From NCBI RefSeq assembly GCF_012726345.1, contig NZ_PTXN01000015.1, forward strand, positions 45,452 through 109,451: a stretch of 64,000 nucleotides of DNA, given 5' to 3'. This DNA is from Marinomonas sp. UCMA 3892. Lineage in GTDB: Bacteria > Pseudomonadota > Gammaproteobacteria > Pseudomonadales > Marinomonadaceae. Both the position numbers and the translations under genes were made by a program. Numbering within the stretch: the first letter of the stretch is position 1; each line of letters opens with the position of its first letter. Shown here piece by piece: positions 8,020-16,976 of the stretch. Below the pieces are notes generated by a model. The model was not told the origin of the DNA and did no database searches. It was given only the letters and a program-made list of their open reading frames with translations.

Positions 8020-9189
8020 ATGTTCACTCTCGTCAAAAATGCAAATGTGTATGCACCTGAGGCACTTGGTATCAAAGATATTTTGATCGCTGCGGGCAAA
8101 ATTTTAAAGATAGAAAGCAAGATTGATATCACAGGCATCGCTGATATCAATATTATTGATGCACAAGAACAAACACTCATCCCTGGTTTTGTCGATGGTC
8201 ATGTACACTTGATCGGTGGCGGTGGCGAAGGCGGCTATCACACTCGTACGCCCGAAGTGCTACTCAGTCATTTAACACGAGCAGGTATTACCACGGTTGT
8301 TGGTTTATTGGGAACAGACAGTGCAACGCGCCACAATGAAAGCCTGTACGCTAAAACAAAAGCCCTGACTACCGAAGGTGTAAGCGCCTATATGTTTACT
8401 GGCGGCTACAAGGTTCCAACCGAAACAATTACTCAATCAATTCAGCGAGATATTGTCTTTATCGACCGAGTCATTGGCTTAAAAACCGCACTTTCCGACC
8501 ATCGTTCTTCACAACCAACAATCGAAGAACTATCTCGCATGGCTTCAGAAGCCCGCGTTGCGGGTCTTATTTCTGGAAAGTGTGGTCGCGTTGTCGTACA
8601 TCTTGGCAATTCCCAGAAAGGCTTTGGGCCGCTGTTTGAGGTAGTAGAACAGTCTGACATTCCGGTTTCTCAGTTCATCCCGACTCACGTCAATCGCACC
8701 GAATTACTGGCAGATCAAGGTATGGAATGGTTGAAGCAAGGTGGTTTTGTTGATTTGACCGCTGGTATTAACCCAGACAAAGGTGCGACAGGCAGCGTTA
8801 AAGCATCCACGTTCCTCACTCGCTGCAAAGCACAAAATATTGATACTAGCCGAGTTTGCATTAGCTCTGACGGTAATGGCTCTGTGCCGATATTCAATGA
8901 AAAACGCGAGCTGATTGGTCTAAAAGTAGCGGGATTTGGCTCTTTACTCTATCAGCTAAAAGAAATGATTCAGGTCGAAAATATGTCGATCACTGACGCG
9001 ATTATTCCTTTCACTCAAGCACCAGCTCAATGCCTAGGATTGGCAAATGACAAAGGCGAAATATCGCTAGGAAAAGACGCTGACTTCTTAATTCTTGATG
9101 GAAACCTCGATATACAACACACCTTTGCGAAAGGCGTTTGCCATGTAAAAGATGGCGTAACGCAAATAAAAGGCACATTTGAGGACTAA
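8020..9189 (+). CDS. iadA: Isoaspartyl dipeptidase (beta-aspartyl-peptidase)
   Basis: 389 residues of the amidohydrolase fold. The binuclear zinc motif HVH is at residues 61-63 and the bridging lysine is probably the one in GLKTALSDHRS. Later ligands sit in VVHLG and in FIPTHVNR, with the catalytic Asp in SSDGNGS. It hydrolyses beta-aspartyl dipeptides from damaged proteins. The ATG at 8020 aligns with known IadA N-termini (MFTLVKNANVYAPE); the in-frame ATG at 8008 is an alternative. Neither has a good ribosome site. Neighbouring aapJQMP and gntR suggest a shared amino-acid salvage role. Confidence 0.9.
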   Translation: MFTLVKNANVYAPEALGIKDILIAAGKILKIESKIDITGIADINIIDAQEQTLIPGFVDGHVHLIGGGGEGGYHTRTPEVLLSHLTRAGITTVVGLLGTDSATRHNESLYAKTKALTTEGVSAYMFTGGYKVPTETITQSIQRDIVFIDRVIGLKTALSDHRSSQPTIEELSRMASEARVAGLISGKCGRVVVHLGNSQKGFGPLFEVVEQSDIPVSQFIPTHVNRTELLADQGMEWLKQGGFVDLTAGINPDKGATGSVKASTFLTRCKAQNIDTSRVCISSDGNGSVPIFNEKRELIGLKVAGFGSLLYQLKEMIQVENMSITDAIIPFTQAPAQCLGLANDKGEISLGKDADFLILDGNLDIQHTFAKGVCHVKDGVTQIKGTFED

Positions 9190-9200
9190 ACAAAAAACTC

Positions 9201-9222
9201 CTTGCTCTTTTTTGAGAGCAAG
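9201..9222 (-). terminator. Terminator of the DUF1127 gene, between convergent genes
   Basis: Arms CTTGCTCT and AGAGCAAG with a 6-base loop. On the minus strand they are followed by GGAGTTTTTTG, so it ends the leftward gene; it may also slow transcription from iadA. Confidence 0.7.
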
Positions 9223-9229
9223 AAGTCTC

Positions 9230-9454
9230 CTATTCCCCCTCAGTGCGGTTCTTTTTTGCAGCCGCTAAGTGAGGAGCAGCAATCAATTCTTTGATCAAAG
9301 TAAACACATTACCTTTGCCAACTTCCGCCTCAAAACTGTCTTGCATGATGCCAAGGTCTTTGCGTAAATCATGAGACAAAGAGCTGAGTTTTCTGCGCGT
9401 TTTGTAGCGCTCAAAACAATTAGAAAAATGCTTAAGTAACGCAATAATGATCAT
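9230..9454 (-). CDS. DUF1127 small protein
   Basis: 74 residues. The DUF1127 core RRKLSSLSHDLRKDLGI lies at about residues 20-37, after a basic amphipathic N-terminus. Small DUF1127 proteins are arginine-rich and in some alphaproteobacteria affect phosphate metabolism and RNA turnover; the function here is unknown. This one carries a longer C-terminal tail than the minimal family members. A good ribosome site (AGGGG) precedes the ATG. It stands alone between iadA and the LysE exporter gene. Confidence 0.75.
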   Translation of the reverse strand: MIIIALLKHFSNCFERYKTRRKLSSLSHDLRKDLGIMQDSFEAEVGKGNVFTLIKELIAAPHLAAAKKNRTEGE

Positions 9455-9601
9455 ACCAATCCCCTAATCAAATAAACTGTCTTAGTGAGTAATGATAGAA
9501 GGCTTAATACCAGCCAAACAGACGCAGACAGATCATTAAAAAGGCACACAGAAAACAATACAGTCAATCTGTATGGTAATTTCTTAAATATTCTGTATGT
9601 T

Positions 9602-10186
9602 TTACGGATTAACAATAAATCGATAGGCAACATAGAACAACAAGAACGCCATCACACAATTTACCCATGCCATGACTTTGGGGCTCATCGCCGCTTTTTT
9701 CAGAAAAGAGCCAGCCAGCAAATACGAGCTCGGCGCGCCACATGCCATCACGGCAAGCCCCAATGACCATAGTGCGATTTGCTCCCCCTCAATATGAAAG
9801 CGAGGAAACTGCACAGTAACAATAGGCACAATGGCGACTAAGGATTTCGGGTTGCAAAGCTGGAGCGTCAGCCCCATTTTAAAACTCACCGTTTTGTCTT
9901 GTTTATTAATCACCTTCTGATGAAAGCTCGCCTGTAATATTTTTATACCAAGATAAGCAATATAGATGCCCCCTAATATGGCGATAATAGATTGATATTC
10001 CTGAGGAATAATATCGGCGCCTAGATAACCAATAAGCAGAAACAAAATCAGCATGGCTAGCCCCACCCCCACGCAGTACAGAAAACCTCGCCAACCCTGA
10101 CCATTAACCCCAGCAAACAATGCCAGCATATTGGCCGGACCCGGACTGTACATAACACCAAAGGCATAAATAATTATGGCGAGCAT
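9602..10186 (-). CDS. LysE/RhtB-family amino-acid exporter
   Basis: 194 residues from the ATG at 10184-10186, with GAGGAG five bases upstream. It has about six membrane segments. The family signature SPGPANMLALFAGVNGQG is near the N-terminus and LQLCNPKSLVAIVPIV in the middle. LysE proteins export amino acids or related metabolites. The AraC gene upstream on the same strand is probably its regulator. The substrate cannot be told from sequence. Confidence 0.85.
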   Translation of the reverse strand: MLAIIIYAFGVMYSPGPANMLALFAGVNGQGWRGFLYCVGVGLAMLILFLLIGYLGADIIPQEYQSIIAILGGIYIAYLGIKILQASFHQKVINKQDKTVSFKMGLTLQLCNPKSLVAIVPIVTVQFPRFHIEGEQIALWSLGLAVMACGAPSSYLLAGSFLKKAAMSPKVMAWVNCVMAFLLFYVAYRFIVNP

Positions 10187-10251
10187 AAGCACTCCTCAAA
10201 CAATATTTGATAGACATTAGAAATGGACGGAATTGGTAACGAATGGTTTAG

Positions 10252-11079
10252 CTAGGTGCGCAGCAAGGTACGCCTAAATTGAAAAGGAGTGAGCCCAAAC
10301 ATGGGCTTAAATCGACGGTTAAAATAGCTGAGATCGGAAAAGCCAAAAGTGAACGCCACATCGGCTGGCGCCATGCCAAGTTCAAGGGCGGCTTTGGCAC
10401 GGTTCATACGGTAATTCTGCCAATATTGATGAGGCGTCATACCAAAATAATCACGGAAGCAACGCAACAAATGATACTTCGACATATGCGCCACTTGGCT
10501 TAACTCGTCAAGAGAAACCTCTTCCCCAACATGGCCGTGTAAATAATCGCGTACTCGTTCAAATACAGGGTCTTTCGTACGGCGCTTGAATTCAATTTGA
10601 ACGCCTTTTTTAAGCGCAATAAATTCGGCAAATTCAAACAACGCAGAAGAGTATTCAAATGCCGAGGTAGAAGTATTTTCCACCAACGCGGCCAAGCGCA
10701 AAATGTGCGCTCTTAGCACAGCATCGTTTTGCACAGGATGCTCGATACGGAAATCTTTGGCTCGGCGGATGCCAGCACTTTCCAGCATGGGGCTTAATTG
10801 GTCAGGATGAACATAAAGCATTTTGTAGTGAAGCGGGTCATCGGCACCAGAATGACCATCGTGGGCATCTTCAGGATTAAAGACGATCACATTGCCTGAA
10901 TAGCTCTTGTGGTGCTCCCCTAACGCAAAGAAGTCTTGGCGACCCGACAAAGTCACACCAAAGGAAAACTCCTCGTGTGCATGAGTGCCATAAGAAAAGT
11001 CGCTCATGGAAGCTTCCAGCAGCATAACTTCATCAAGCACTGCGCTTTTCGCAAACTGAAAACGATTTTCTGTCGACAT
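10252..11079 (-). CDS. AraC-family transcriptional regulator
   Basis: 275 residues. The N-terminal cupin-type sensor domain (about 1-150) includes HAHEEFSFGVTLSGRQ. The C-terminal double helix-turn-helix (about 180-272) ends in DLSYFNRRFKPMFGLTPFQF, a strong AraC signature. The ATG at 11077-11079 follows GAAGGGG. AraC proteins of this type often sit next to LysE exporters and sense the exported amino acid or an inducer; that link is inferred from the 65-base spacing on the same strand. Confidence 0.87.
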   Translation of the reverse strand: MSTENRFQFAKSAVLDEVMLLEASMSDFSYGTHAHEEFSFGVTLSGRQDFFALGEHHKSYSGNVIVFNPEDAHDGHSGADDPLHYKMLYVHPDQLSPMLESAGIRRAKDFRIEHPVQNDAVLRAHILRLAALVENTSTSAFEYSSALFEFAEFIALKKGVQIEFKRRTKDPVFERVRDYLHGHVGEEVSLDELSQVAHMSKYHLLRCFRDYFGMTPHQYWQNYRMNRAKAALELGMAPADVAFTFGFSDLSYFNRRFKPMFGLTPFQFRRTLLRT

Positions 11080-11159
11080 CACAACCCCTTCAAACTAGTT
11101 CAATCTATAACAATAGACTAACCAATCACAAACAGAAAAGATTGGACGATATTGCGGTA

Positions 11160-12527
11160 TTAAGCCTGATTCAACTTGTTTTCAACTTGCCCAAGCGCTC
11201 TTCGATACATACTCCAAGCACACACACCAGCCATCACATTACCGATCAAGACACCAAAGAATACACCTTTGAGGCCTGCGATTTCTGAACCTATCCACAA
11301 ACAAGGTAGGAAGAAAGCAAATAGGCGCAATGCCGAGATAGTCAAAGCCGTATAGGATTTGCCTAACGCATTAGAGATAGACACCATCAACATACAGATG
11401 CCCAGTAAACCCAGGCTCACGGGGACTATCATCAGATGCCAATGCAATATCGACGAGACTTCTTCGTCGCTGGTCATCAAGTTCGCCAACATGCCAGAAA
11501 TCAAGAAGGTAATCACCGCGATCGCTAATTGAAAGGATAAAACAAAGCGACACGCCAAGCGTACAACATAACGCACATCGTCCAAACGGCCTTCACCGAG
11601 CAAGCGCCCGACCATAGGCGGCATAGACATAGTCAGCGCCAACACAGCGACGATAGAGAAAAATTCAAAGCGCGAACCCAGCGCCCAAGAGGCGACCGCC
11701 GCCGTACCAAATCCAGCGATCAACTTGGTTGCTAACATAGAAGACACTGGCGGTAATAACTGACTGATCATGGCCGGTCCCATAATATGACCAATAGAAG
11801 CCAAACTCTTGCCAATATTCAGATCTTGCCAATCAAAAGTAATCCAATGCTTGCGCGCTACTTTGGGCGCAACGATCAAGGTCCCCAGACCAAATGCCAC
11901 GGTCGTTGCCATAGCCGCACCATTCAAACCAAGATCCAAGGTAAAGATAAAAATCGGGTCCAACACTAGGTTCAACATGCTGGTGACTATCATCATGATG
12001 CCAGGCAACATGGTGTTCCCATTGGATCGACAAATGCTGTAATAAAAATAGATAAGCGCCCCAACCCATGCGCTGAGCAGCCAATGGGGCCAATAAGAAT
12101 CGATAACTGGATAGACAGAATCTGGCGCGCTCAATAACGCCAAAATAGGATGGCGCAATAGCCAGATAATCACGCTAAAGAAAGCAATCCCCACACTGCC
12201 CATCAACAAAACCAAACCACCTAACTGCTTAGCATATTGTGTATTTCCAGCACCCAGAGCACGGGAAATAATCGCCGTTGTGGCAATGCCTAACCCCACC
12301 TGTAGACCAATCACAATCATCTGAATTGGCAAGGTAAAACCTTGTGCGGCCAAAGGTAATAGCCCTAGTTGACCAATAAAAGCACTATCCACCAGCTGAA
12401 AACTCATCAAAGACAATACACCAAACAACATTGGCCATGTCATGGAAAATAGCTGTTTGGCTAAAGAGTTAGATGAAGTAACTTGAGAGGACATAGAAGG
12501 GCTCATATTAAAAAATACAGAACCCAT
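11160..12527 (-). CDS. MATE-family efflux transporter
   Basis: 455 residues with twelve predicted membrane segments in two repeated halves. The N-terminal half opens with the MATE pattern LFSMTWPMLFGVLSLMSFQLVDSAF shortened here to its family shape, and the second half repeats it from about residue 240. MATE pumps expel cationic drugs and metabolites using H+ or Na+. AAGG lies six bases before the first ATG, which supports the longest start. The substrate is unknown. It is on the same strand as the Bcr/CflA pump upstream, 69 bases away. Confidence 0.88.
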   Translation of the reverse strand: MGSVFFNMSPSMSSQVTSSNSLAKQLFSMTWPMLFGVLSLMSFQLVDSAFIGQLGLLPLAAQGFTLPIQMIVIGLQVGLGIATTAIISRALGAGNTQYAKQLGGLVLLMGSVGIAFFSVIIWLLRHPILALLSAPDSVYPVIDSYWPHWLLSAWVGALIYFYYSICRSNGNTMLPGIMMIVTSMLNLVLDPIFIFTLDLGLNGAAMATTVAFGLGTLIVAPKVARKHWITFDWQDLNIGKSLASIGHIMGPAMISQLLPPVSSMLATKLIAGFGTAAVASWALGSRFEFFSIVAVLALTMSMPPMVGRLLGEGRLDDVRYVVRLACRFVLSFQLAIAVITFLISGMLANLMTSDEEVSSILHWHLMIVPVSLGLLGICMLMVSISNALGKSYTALTISALRLFAFFLPCLWIGSEIAGLKGVFFGVLIGNVMAGVCAWSMYRRALGQVENKLNQA

Positions 12528-12596
12528 AGTTTACCTTATTTTGCTATGGGCAGGACGTGGACAAACAGACAGATTGAAACAATGCAGAATAAAATC

Positions 12597-13841
12597 TTAT
12601 TCTTCTGGATAGGTTTTGCTGGCAAGGTAACCATATATCAGCATGATCAAGGCGACGGCGGAAAATAAAACAAAGCCAACCGCCAAAGGAACTAAAGTAA
12701 AGTTATAAAACTGCCCTAAAATAGCCGCTAAAATAATGGCGATAAAACTGGAAAGGGAAGAAATGAGAGATGCACCAAGCCCTGCCACTTTACCCAATGG
12801 CTCCATCGCCATAGCATTCACATTACCAAAGATCATCCCAAGACAAGAAAACATCACCACACCCAGCACCATAAAGACACTAAAGGGTGGTACCCCATCA
12901 AAACCCAAAGACACTCCCAGCAAAATCAGCGCCGTAGTTAACATCACACTTAACGCTCCAATCACACAGCGCAACATACCAACACGCATCACGATCTTGC
13001 CATTGGAAAAGTTAATGATGGCGGAACCTATCGCTAAGATAGCGAAGTACAGTGGGAAGCGATCACCCGTGTCATACACATCCTGAAAAATGGATTGAGC
13101 CGTACTGATATAAAGCATAAGCGCGCCAAACACACAGCCTAATAAAATGGTGTAAGCCACCACATCACGACGACTTAAAACAAATCGAACATCTGACCAG
13201 ATACGCTGCCAGCGTAGGGGAATACGATTTTCTATGGCCAATGTTTCTGGTTGACGTAATAACAACCAAATACCGGCGACGGCAGACTGCGTCATTAACA
13301 ACACAAAAATCCAGCGCCAATCAGCCACCTTCACCACCAACTGCCCTACTGAAGGCGCTAACATAGGCACAAGAAGAAAAATCATCATCACAAAGGACAT
13401 AATACGAGCCATGGCCGCGCCTTTGTACATATCTCGAATCAAGGCCCGCGAGGCAATCTTAGGGCCTGCGACACCAAAGCCTTGAATCATTCGTCCGATT
13501 AAAAACGCTTCAATCGAAGACGCTAGCAAAGCAATTACAGACCCAACCAAATAAACACTAATGCCTAGCAAAATACTTTTCTTGCGCCCAATCGCATCTG
13601 ACAAAGGACCAAATACTATCTCGCCAAATACCATCCCCAAAATCATCGCTGAGACAATCCACTGGGTTTTCTGGTAGTCCACAATCGCCAAAGACTCAGC
13701 AATATTAGGAAACGCCGGCAACATGGCATCCATACTTAACGCCGTAAGCGACATCATCAAAGCAAACAACGCCACCAACTCTTTTTCAGCCAAGCGCTTT
13801 ACTGTTGATCCAATGGGTTGTGGTGAATGAGAAAGCGACAT
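12597..13841 (-). CDS. Bcr/CflA-family drug/metabolite efflux MFS transporter
   Basis: 414 residues with twelve membrane segments. The loop motif GPLSDAIGRKKSILLG after the second helix is the MFS motif A, and IQGFGVAGPKIASRALIRDM resembles the motif C region of Bcr/CflA exporters. The family includes bicyclomycin and sulfonamide pumps. AAGGAAAAGG precedes the ATG. Neighbouring MATE and amidohydrolase genes give no firm substrate. Confidence 0.85.
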   Translation of the reverse strand: MSLSHSPQPIGSTVKRLAEKELVALFALMMSLTALSMDAMLPAFPNIAESLAIVDYQKTQWIVSAMILGMVFGEIVFGPLSDAIGRKKSILLGISVYLVGSVIALLASSIEAFLIGRMIQGFGVAGPKIASRALIRDMYKGAAMARIMSFVMMIFLLVPMLAPSVGQLVVKVADWRWIFVLLMTQSAVAGIWLLLRQPETLAIENRIPLRWQRIWSDVRFVLSRRDVVAYTILLGCVFGALMLYISTAQSIFQDVYDTGDRFPLYFAILAIGSAIINFSNGKIVMRVGMLRCVIGALSVMLTTALILLGVSLGFDGVPPFSVFMVLGVVMFSCLGMIFGNVNAMAMEPLGKVAGLGASLISSLSSFIAIILAAILGQFYNFTLVPLAVGFVLFSAVALIMLIYGYLASKTYPEE

Positions 13842-13904
13842 CCTTTTCCTTAATGACGAATAAAATGGATCAATAGTTTACTCGCCTATTCAAGTATCTC
13901 GCAA

Positions 13905-15263
13905 TTAATTAGATGGCGCTCTTGCTAATAATTCCAGCACAGCGGCTTTGACATCATGTACTAACTCAGCTTCATCCACGCCCAATACTTGGCCGTTTTC
14001 AACTACTCGCTTGCCGTTTACAAAGCTGTGTTTAATCAGCGCAGGTTCCCCACATAAAATTGGCGCTTCTAATGGACTGTGTACCCCAGAAAAACGTGGT
14101 GCATCAAGGGAATACAAGACTAAATCCGCCGCATAACCTTCAGCAATTTGACCTGTTTTTAGGCCCAAAAGCTCGGCTCCGTTTTGGGTCCCCCATTTAA
14201 GCACTTGCGAGACATTCGTTGCCGAGGGCCCGCTATGGGTTCGATGTAATAACCAAGCTAAATTCAACTCCTGCAACATAGAAGCACTTTCACTAGACGC
14301 GGAGCCATCAACACCGAGGGTAATCGGAATACCCGCTTTTTCCATTGCAAGAACTGGCGCAATACCACTACCAAGGCGACAATTTGACGTAGGGCAATGG
14401 GCAATTCGCGTTTTCGTTTGCGCCAGTAATTCAATCGCATGAGCATCCGCTTGAACCAAGTGAGCAAACCACACATCGTCACCCAACCAATCACAATGGG
14501 CGGCGTAATCAATAGCGCTCATACCGAAGTTTTGTTGTGCCATTTGCTCATCAAAAGATACTTCTAATAAATGCGAATGACGCAGTAATTTTCGTTCTTT
14601 TGCCCACTGAGCATAACTGCGTAAATCCTCTGCTGGCGAGGTATGAACCAAGCTAGTCGGTGCAACAACCAAGCGTCGCATACTGAATGGGGTGGCATCA
14701 TGATAACGTTTGTAGGAAGCTTCAAGGCGATCCAGTGACAAATCCAATGACTCTGGAACAATGCCGCTGTCTTTCATACCTTTATGACTGCCTTGCACCG
14801 TTGCGCCACCACGGCATAAAACTAAGCGAATACCTAAATCTTCGGCAGCTCGCCAAACAGCGTCTTCCAACTCAGGTGATGTGTTCGCATGGTATAAATA
14901 ATGGTGGTCCGCGCAGGTTGTCACCCCAGAGCGCAGCTGTTCATAAAGACCTAATTTCGCCGCGACATACATTAAATCTGGCGTGATTTGTGGCCAAAAA
15001 CGATAGGGAACGCTTGCCAGCCATTCCCCTAAACCTTGATTCAAACCCGCTGGTACGCCTTTTAGTATCGACTGAGCAAGATGATGGTGAGTATTCACAA
15101 AACCGGGATAAACCACACAATGAGACGCATCTATTAACTCGTCGTCAAGCTCGCGATTTAATGTGGGAGCAATGGCTGAAATCACGCCATCTTTGATACG
15201 GATGTCTTGAGGAAACTCATAACCAAAAACCGCTTTGGCTTGGCGGATTAAATACTGGGACAT
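13905..15263 (-). CDS. ATZ/TRZ-type amidohydrolase, probable nucleobase (8-oxoguanine-like) deaminase
   Basis: 452 residues. Metal-binding HHH at 59-61 (H-x-H in GFVNTHHHLAQS), a middle His region (RHSHLLEVSFDE), AHCPTSNCRLGSGIAP and the Asp in LGVDGSASSES are all present, as in cytosine deaminase-like enzymes. The overall pattern, with HHYLY after the first strand, resembles 8-oxoguanine deaminase more than atrazine hydrolases; the exact substrate is inference. It is divergent from an NMT1/THI5-like binding protein that could bring in a pyrimidine or purine analogue. AAGGAG supports the start. Confidence 0.75.
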   Translation of the reverse strand: MSQYLIRQAKAVFGYEFPQDIRIKDGVISAIAPTLNRELDDELIDASHCVVYPGFVNTHHHLAQSILKGVPAGLNQGLGEWLASVPYRFWPQITPDLMYVAAKLGLYEQLRSGVTTCADHHYLYHANTSPELEDAVWRAAEDLGIRLVLCRGGATVQGSHKGMKDSGIVPESLDLSLDRLEASYKRYHDATPFSMRRLVVAPTSLVHTSPAEDLRSYAQWAKERKLLRHSHLLEVSFDEQMAQQNFGMSAIDYAAHCDWLGDDVWFAHLVQADAHAIELLAQTKTRIAHCPTSNCRLGSGIAPVLAMEKAGIPITLGVDGSASSESASMLQELNLAWLLHRTHSGPSATNVSQVLKWGTQNGAELLGLKTGQIAEGYAADLVLYSLDAPRFSGVHSPLEAPILCGEPALIKHSFVNGKRVVENGQVLGVDEAELVHDVKAAVLELLARAPSN

Positions 15264-15833
15264 AACACTCTCCTTATTTTAGGAAAGAGCAATGTCCAGG
15301 CCGTAAGGCTTAACCGCTTCTACTCTTTATTTCACATACAATTTAACTAGACCAACAAGCAAACCCTATACCAGTCTATGCAACGGCAATAAACACACAG
15401 CAAGCACGAACCAATCATCATATTTTGCATGCTGTCACTCATATTTGTGGTGCGACGTGGCCGCAAAACGCCCAATTCAAGTGCAAAACAGAGCACTAAC
15501 AACCGATTTATTGCCGAATTTATAGACAAGTGCATTTGGCCTGCTTGTTGCTTAGCCATAAATAGCGCAAACAGTTTGCGTGACGCAATGAGTAGAAGCG
15601 GTCAAATTTGGTGTCGAGTTCCAATAAACCAAATTCGGGCATTGCTCACTGCCTTGTCGACAACCCAAAGAGGATGTCGAAAGGGAAGTGACAGCCGTTT
15701 CTATCTTACTCGACTGTGTACCCAGCCCTCTCGCTCTTTCCTCATCTGGTTTTCTTTGTGGTTGTTTCAGTGACTGAGTTTGGTTTGCTTAAAAAAAGCA
15801 AAGCCGAATCTATGATGAAGCATGGAGAAAACA
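15264..15833. other. 570-base divergent spacer
   Basis: Intergenic region between the deaminase and the binding-protein gene, expected to hold both promoters. Open frames on both strands (for example 15347-15559 and 15429-15773) lack ribosome sites and family features, and I do not regard them as genes. I see no clear operator, repeat or RNA structure. Confidence 0.5.
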
Positions 15834-16844
15834 ATGAACAACCAACTAAAAATCCCCCTATTTCGTAATCTATGCCTAGCTGGGGCAGTGGCATGCACCG
15901 GATTCAATGCTAGTGCAGTATTGGCCGCGGACAAAGTAAGATTTCAACTAGATTGGCTACCGGGGGGTGACAAAGCACCCGTTTACGTTGGCATCAAAAA
16001 AGGTTTTTTTGAAGAGGCTGATTTAGACGTCACCGTTGCCAGCGGCCGTGGTTCTAATGATTCGATTAGCAAACTCGCAACAGGCAATGCCGACATAGGT
16101 TTGTCTGACTTGGTGGCATTGTTAATGGCAAAAGCTGAAAACGATGTGCCAGTTTCTGCGATTTATTCTGTATTTAGCAAAGCTCCCCATGCTTTCTTTG
16201 TACCTTCTGACTCAAACATTAACAGCGTAAAAGACGTTGCAGATAAACGCATTACCACCTCACCTTATACCTCTTCAAATGTCTTTTTACCCTTGTTGTT
16301 AGAAGTGAATGACGTTGATCCAAACAGCATAAAATTGATCAAAGCAGACGCTGGCGCCTTAAACCCAATGTTACTTTCCGGTAACACAGACGTGGTTATT
16401 TCATGGATAACCGATACAGTGATTTACCAACAACAAGCCAAAAGTGCAGGAAAAACCTTACGAGTATTACCTTGGTACGATGCCGGATTAGAGTTTTACT
16501 CCACTTCTATCATTGCATCTGATCGCTTTATTAATAAACACCCAGACGTGACCAAACGCTTTGTTGCAGCTTATAAAAAAGCCATTGAATACACTTGGGA
16601 GCATCCAGAAGAAAGCGGAAAAATCGTTCATGACATGGTGCCAGAAGTCGATGCTAGCACGGCAACGGACACAATTAATTCCATCAAATCTTTAGTCTAT
16701 AACGCCATCAGCGACCAAGACGGCTATGGTGCGTTTACCAAAGAACGACTGGCCACCACATGGAAATGGACCGCCAAAGCACAGAATATTCCAATAGACA
16801 TTTTTGATCCAGAGTCAGCCGTAAACCGCAAATTTATCCCTTAA
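15834..16844 (+). CDS. NMT1/THI5-like ABC transporter substrate-binding protein
   Basis: 336 residues from the ATG at 15834, which has GGAG seven bases upstream. A signal peptide ends at about residue 32 (ASAVLAA). The mature start KVRFQLDWLPGGDKAPVYVG is the SsuA/THI5 NMT1 pattern, and SGRGSNDSISKLATGNADIG forms the ligand-pocket loop. Such proteins bind pyrimidines, formyl-aminopyrimidine, sulfonates or riboflavin. No permease or ATPase follows: a terminator and a lysR gene come next, so it must share a transporter encoded elsewhere. Confidence 0.82.
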   Translation: MNNQLKIPLFRNLCLAGAVACTGFNASAVLAADKVRFQLDWLPGGDKAPVYVGIKKGFFEEADLDVTVASGRGSNDSISKLATGNADIGLSDLVALLMAKAENDVPVSAIYSVFSKAPHAFFVPSDSNINSVKDVADKRITTSPYTSSNVFLPLLLEVNDVDPNSIKLIKADAGALNPMLLSGNTDVVISWITDTVIYQQQAKSAGKTLRVLPWYDAGLEFYSTSIIASDRFINKHPDVTKRFVAAYKKAIEYTWEHPEESGKIVHDMVPEVDASTATDTINSIKSLVYNAISDQDGYGAFTKERLATTWKWTAKAQNIPIDIFDPESAVNRKFIP

Positions 16845-16880
16845 TTCACATCATAATTCAGTGGACTCAAAAACTCTTCA

Positions 16881-16902
16881 AAAGCCCATTTATTTGGGCT
16901 TT
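16881..16902 (+). terminator. Terminator after the NMT1-like gene
   Basis: AAAGCCCA and TGGGCTTT arms with a 6-base loop run into TTTTTTA. It separates the binding-protein gene from the lysR gene. Confidence 0.85.
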
Positions 16903-16976
16903 TTTATTGCTATTAGGCACAAATAGCTTCTATTTAGAGTAAGATATCTTCATTAAAAACAATAACAGAGGTCGAT

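Noticed and set aside
15347..15773. Open frames on both strands in the deaminase/NMT1 spacer
   Set aside because: No ribosome sites, odd composition rich in Cys and Arg, and overlap of two frames on opposite strands.
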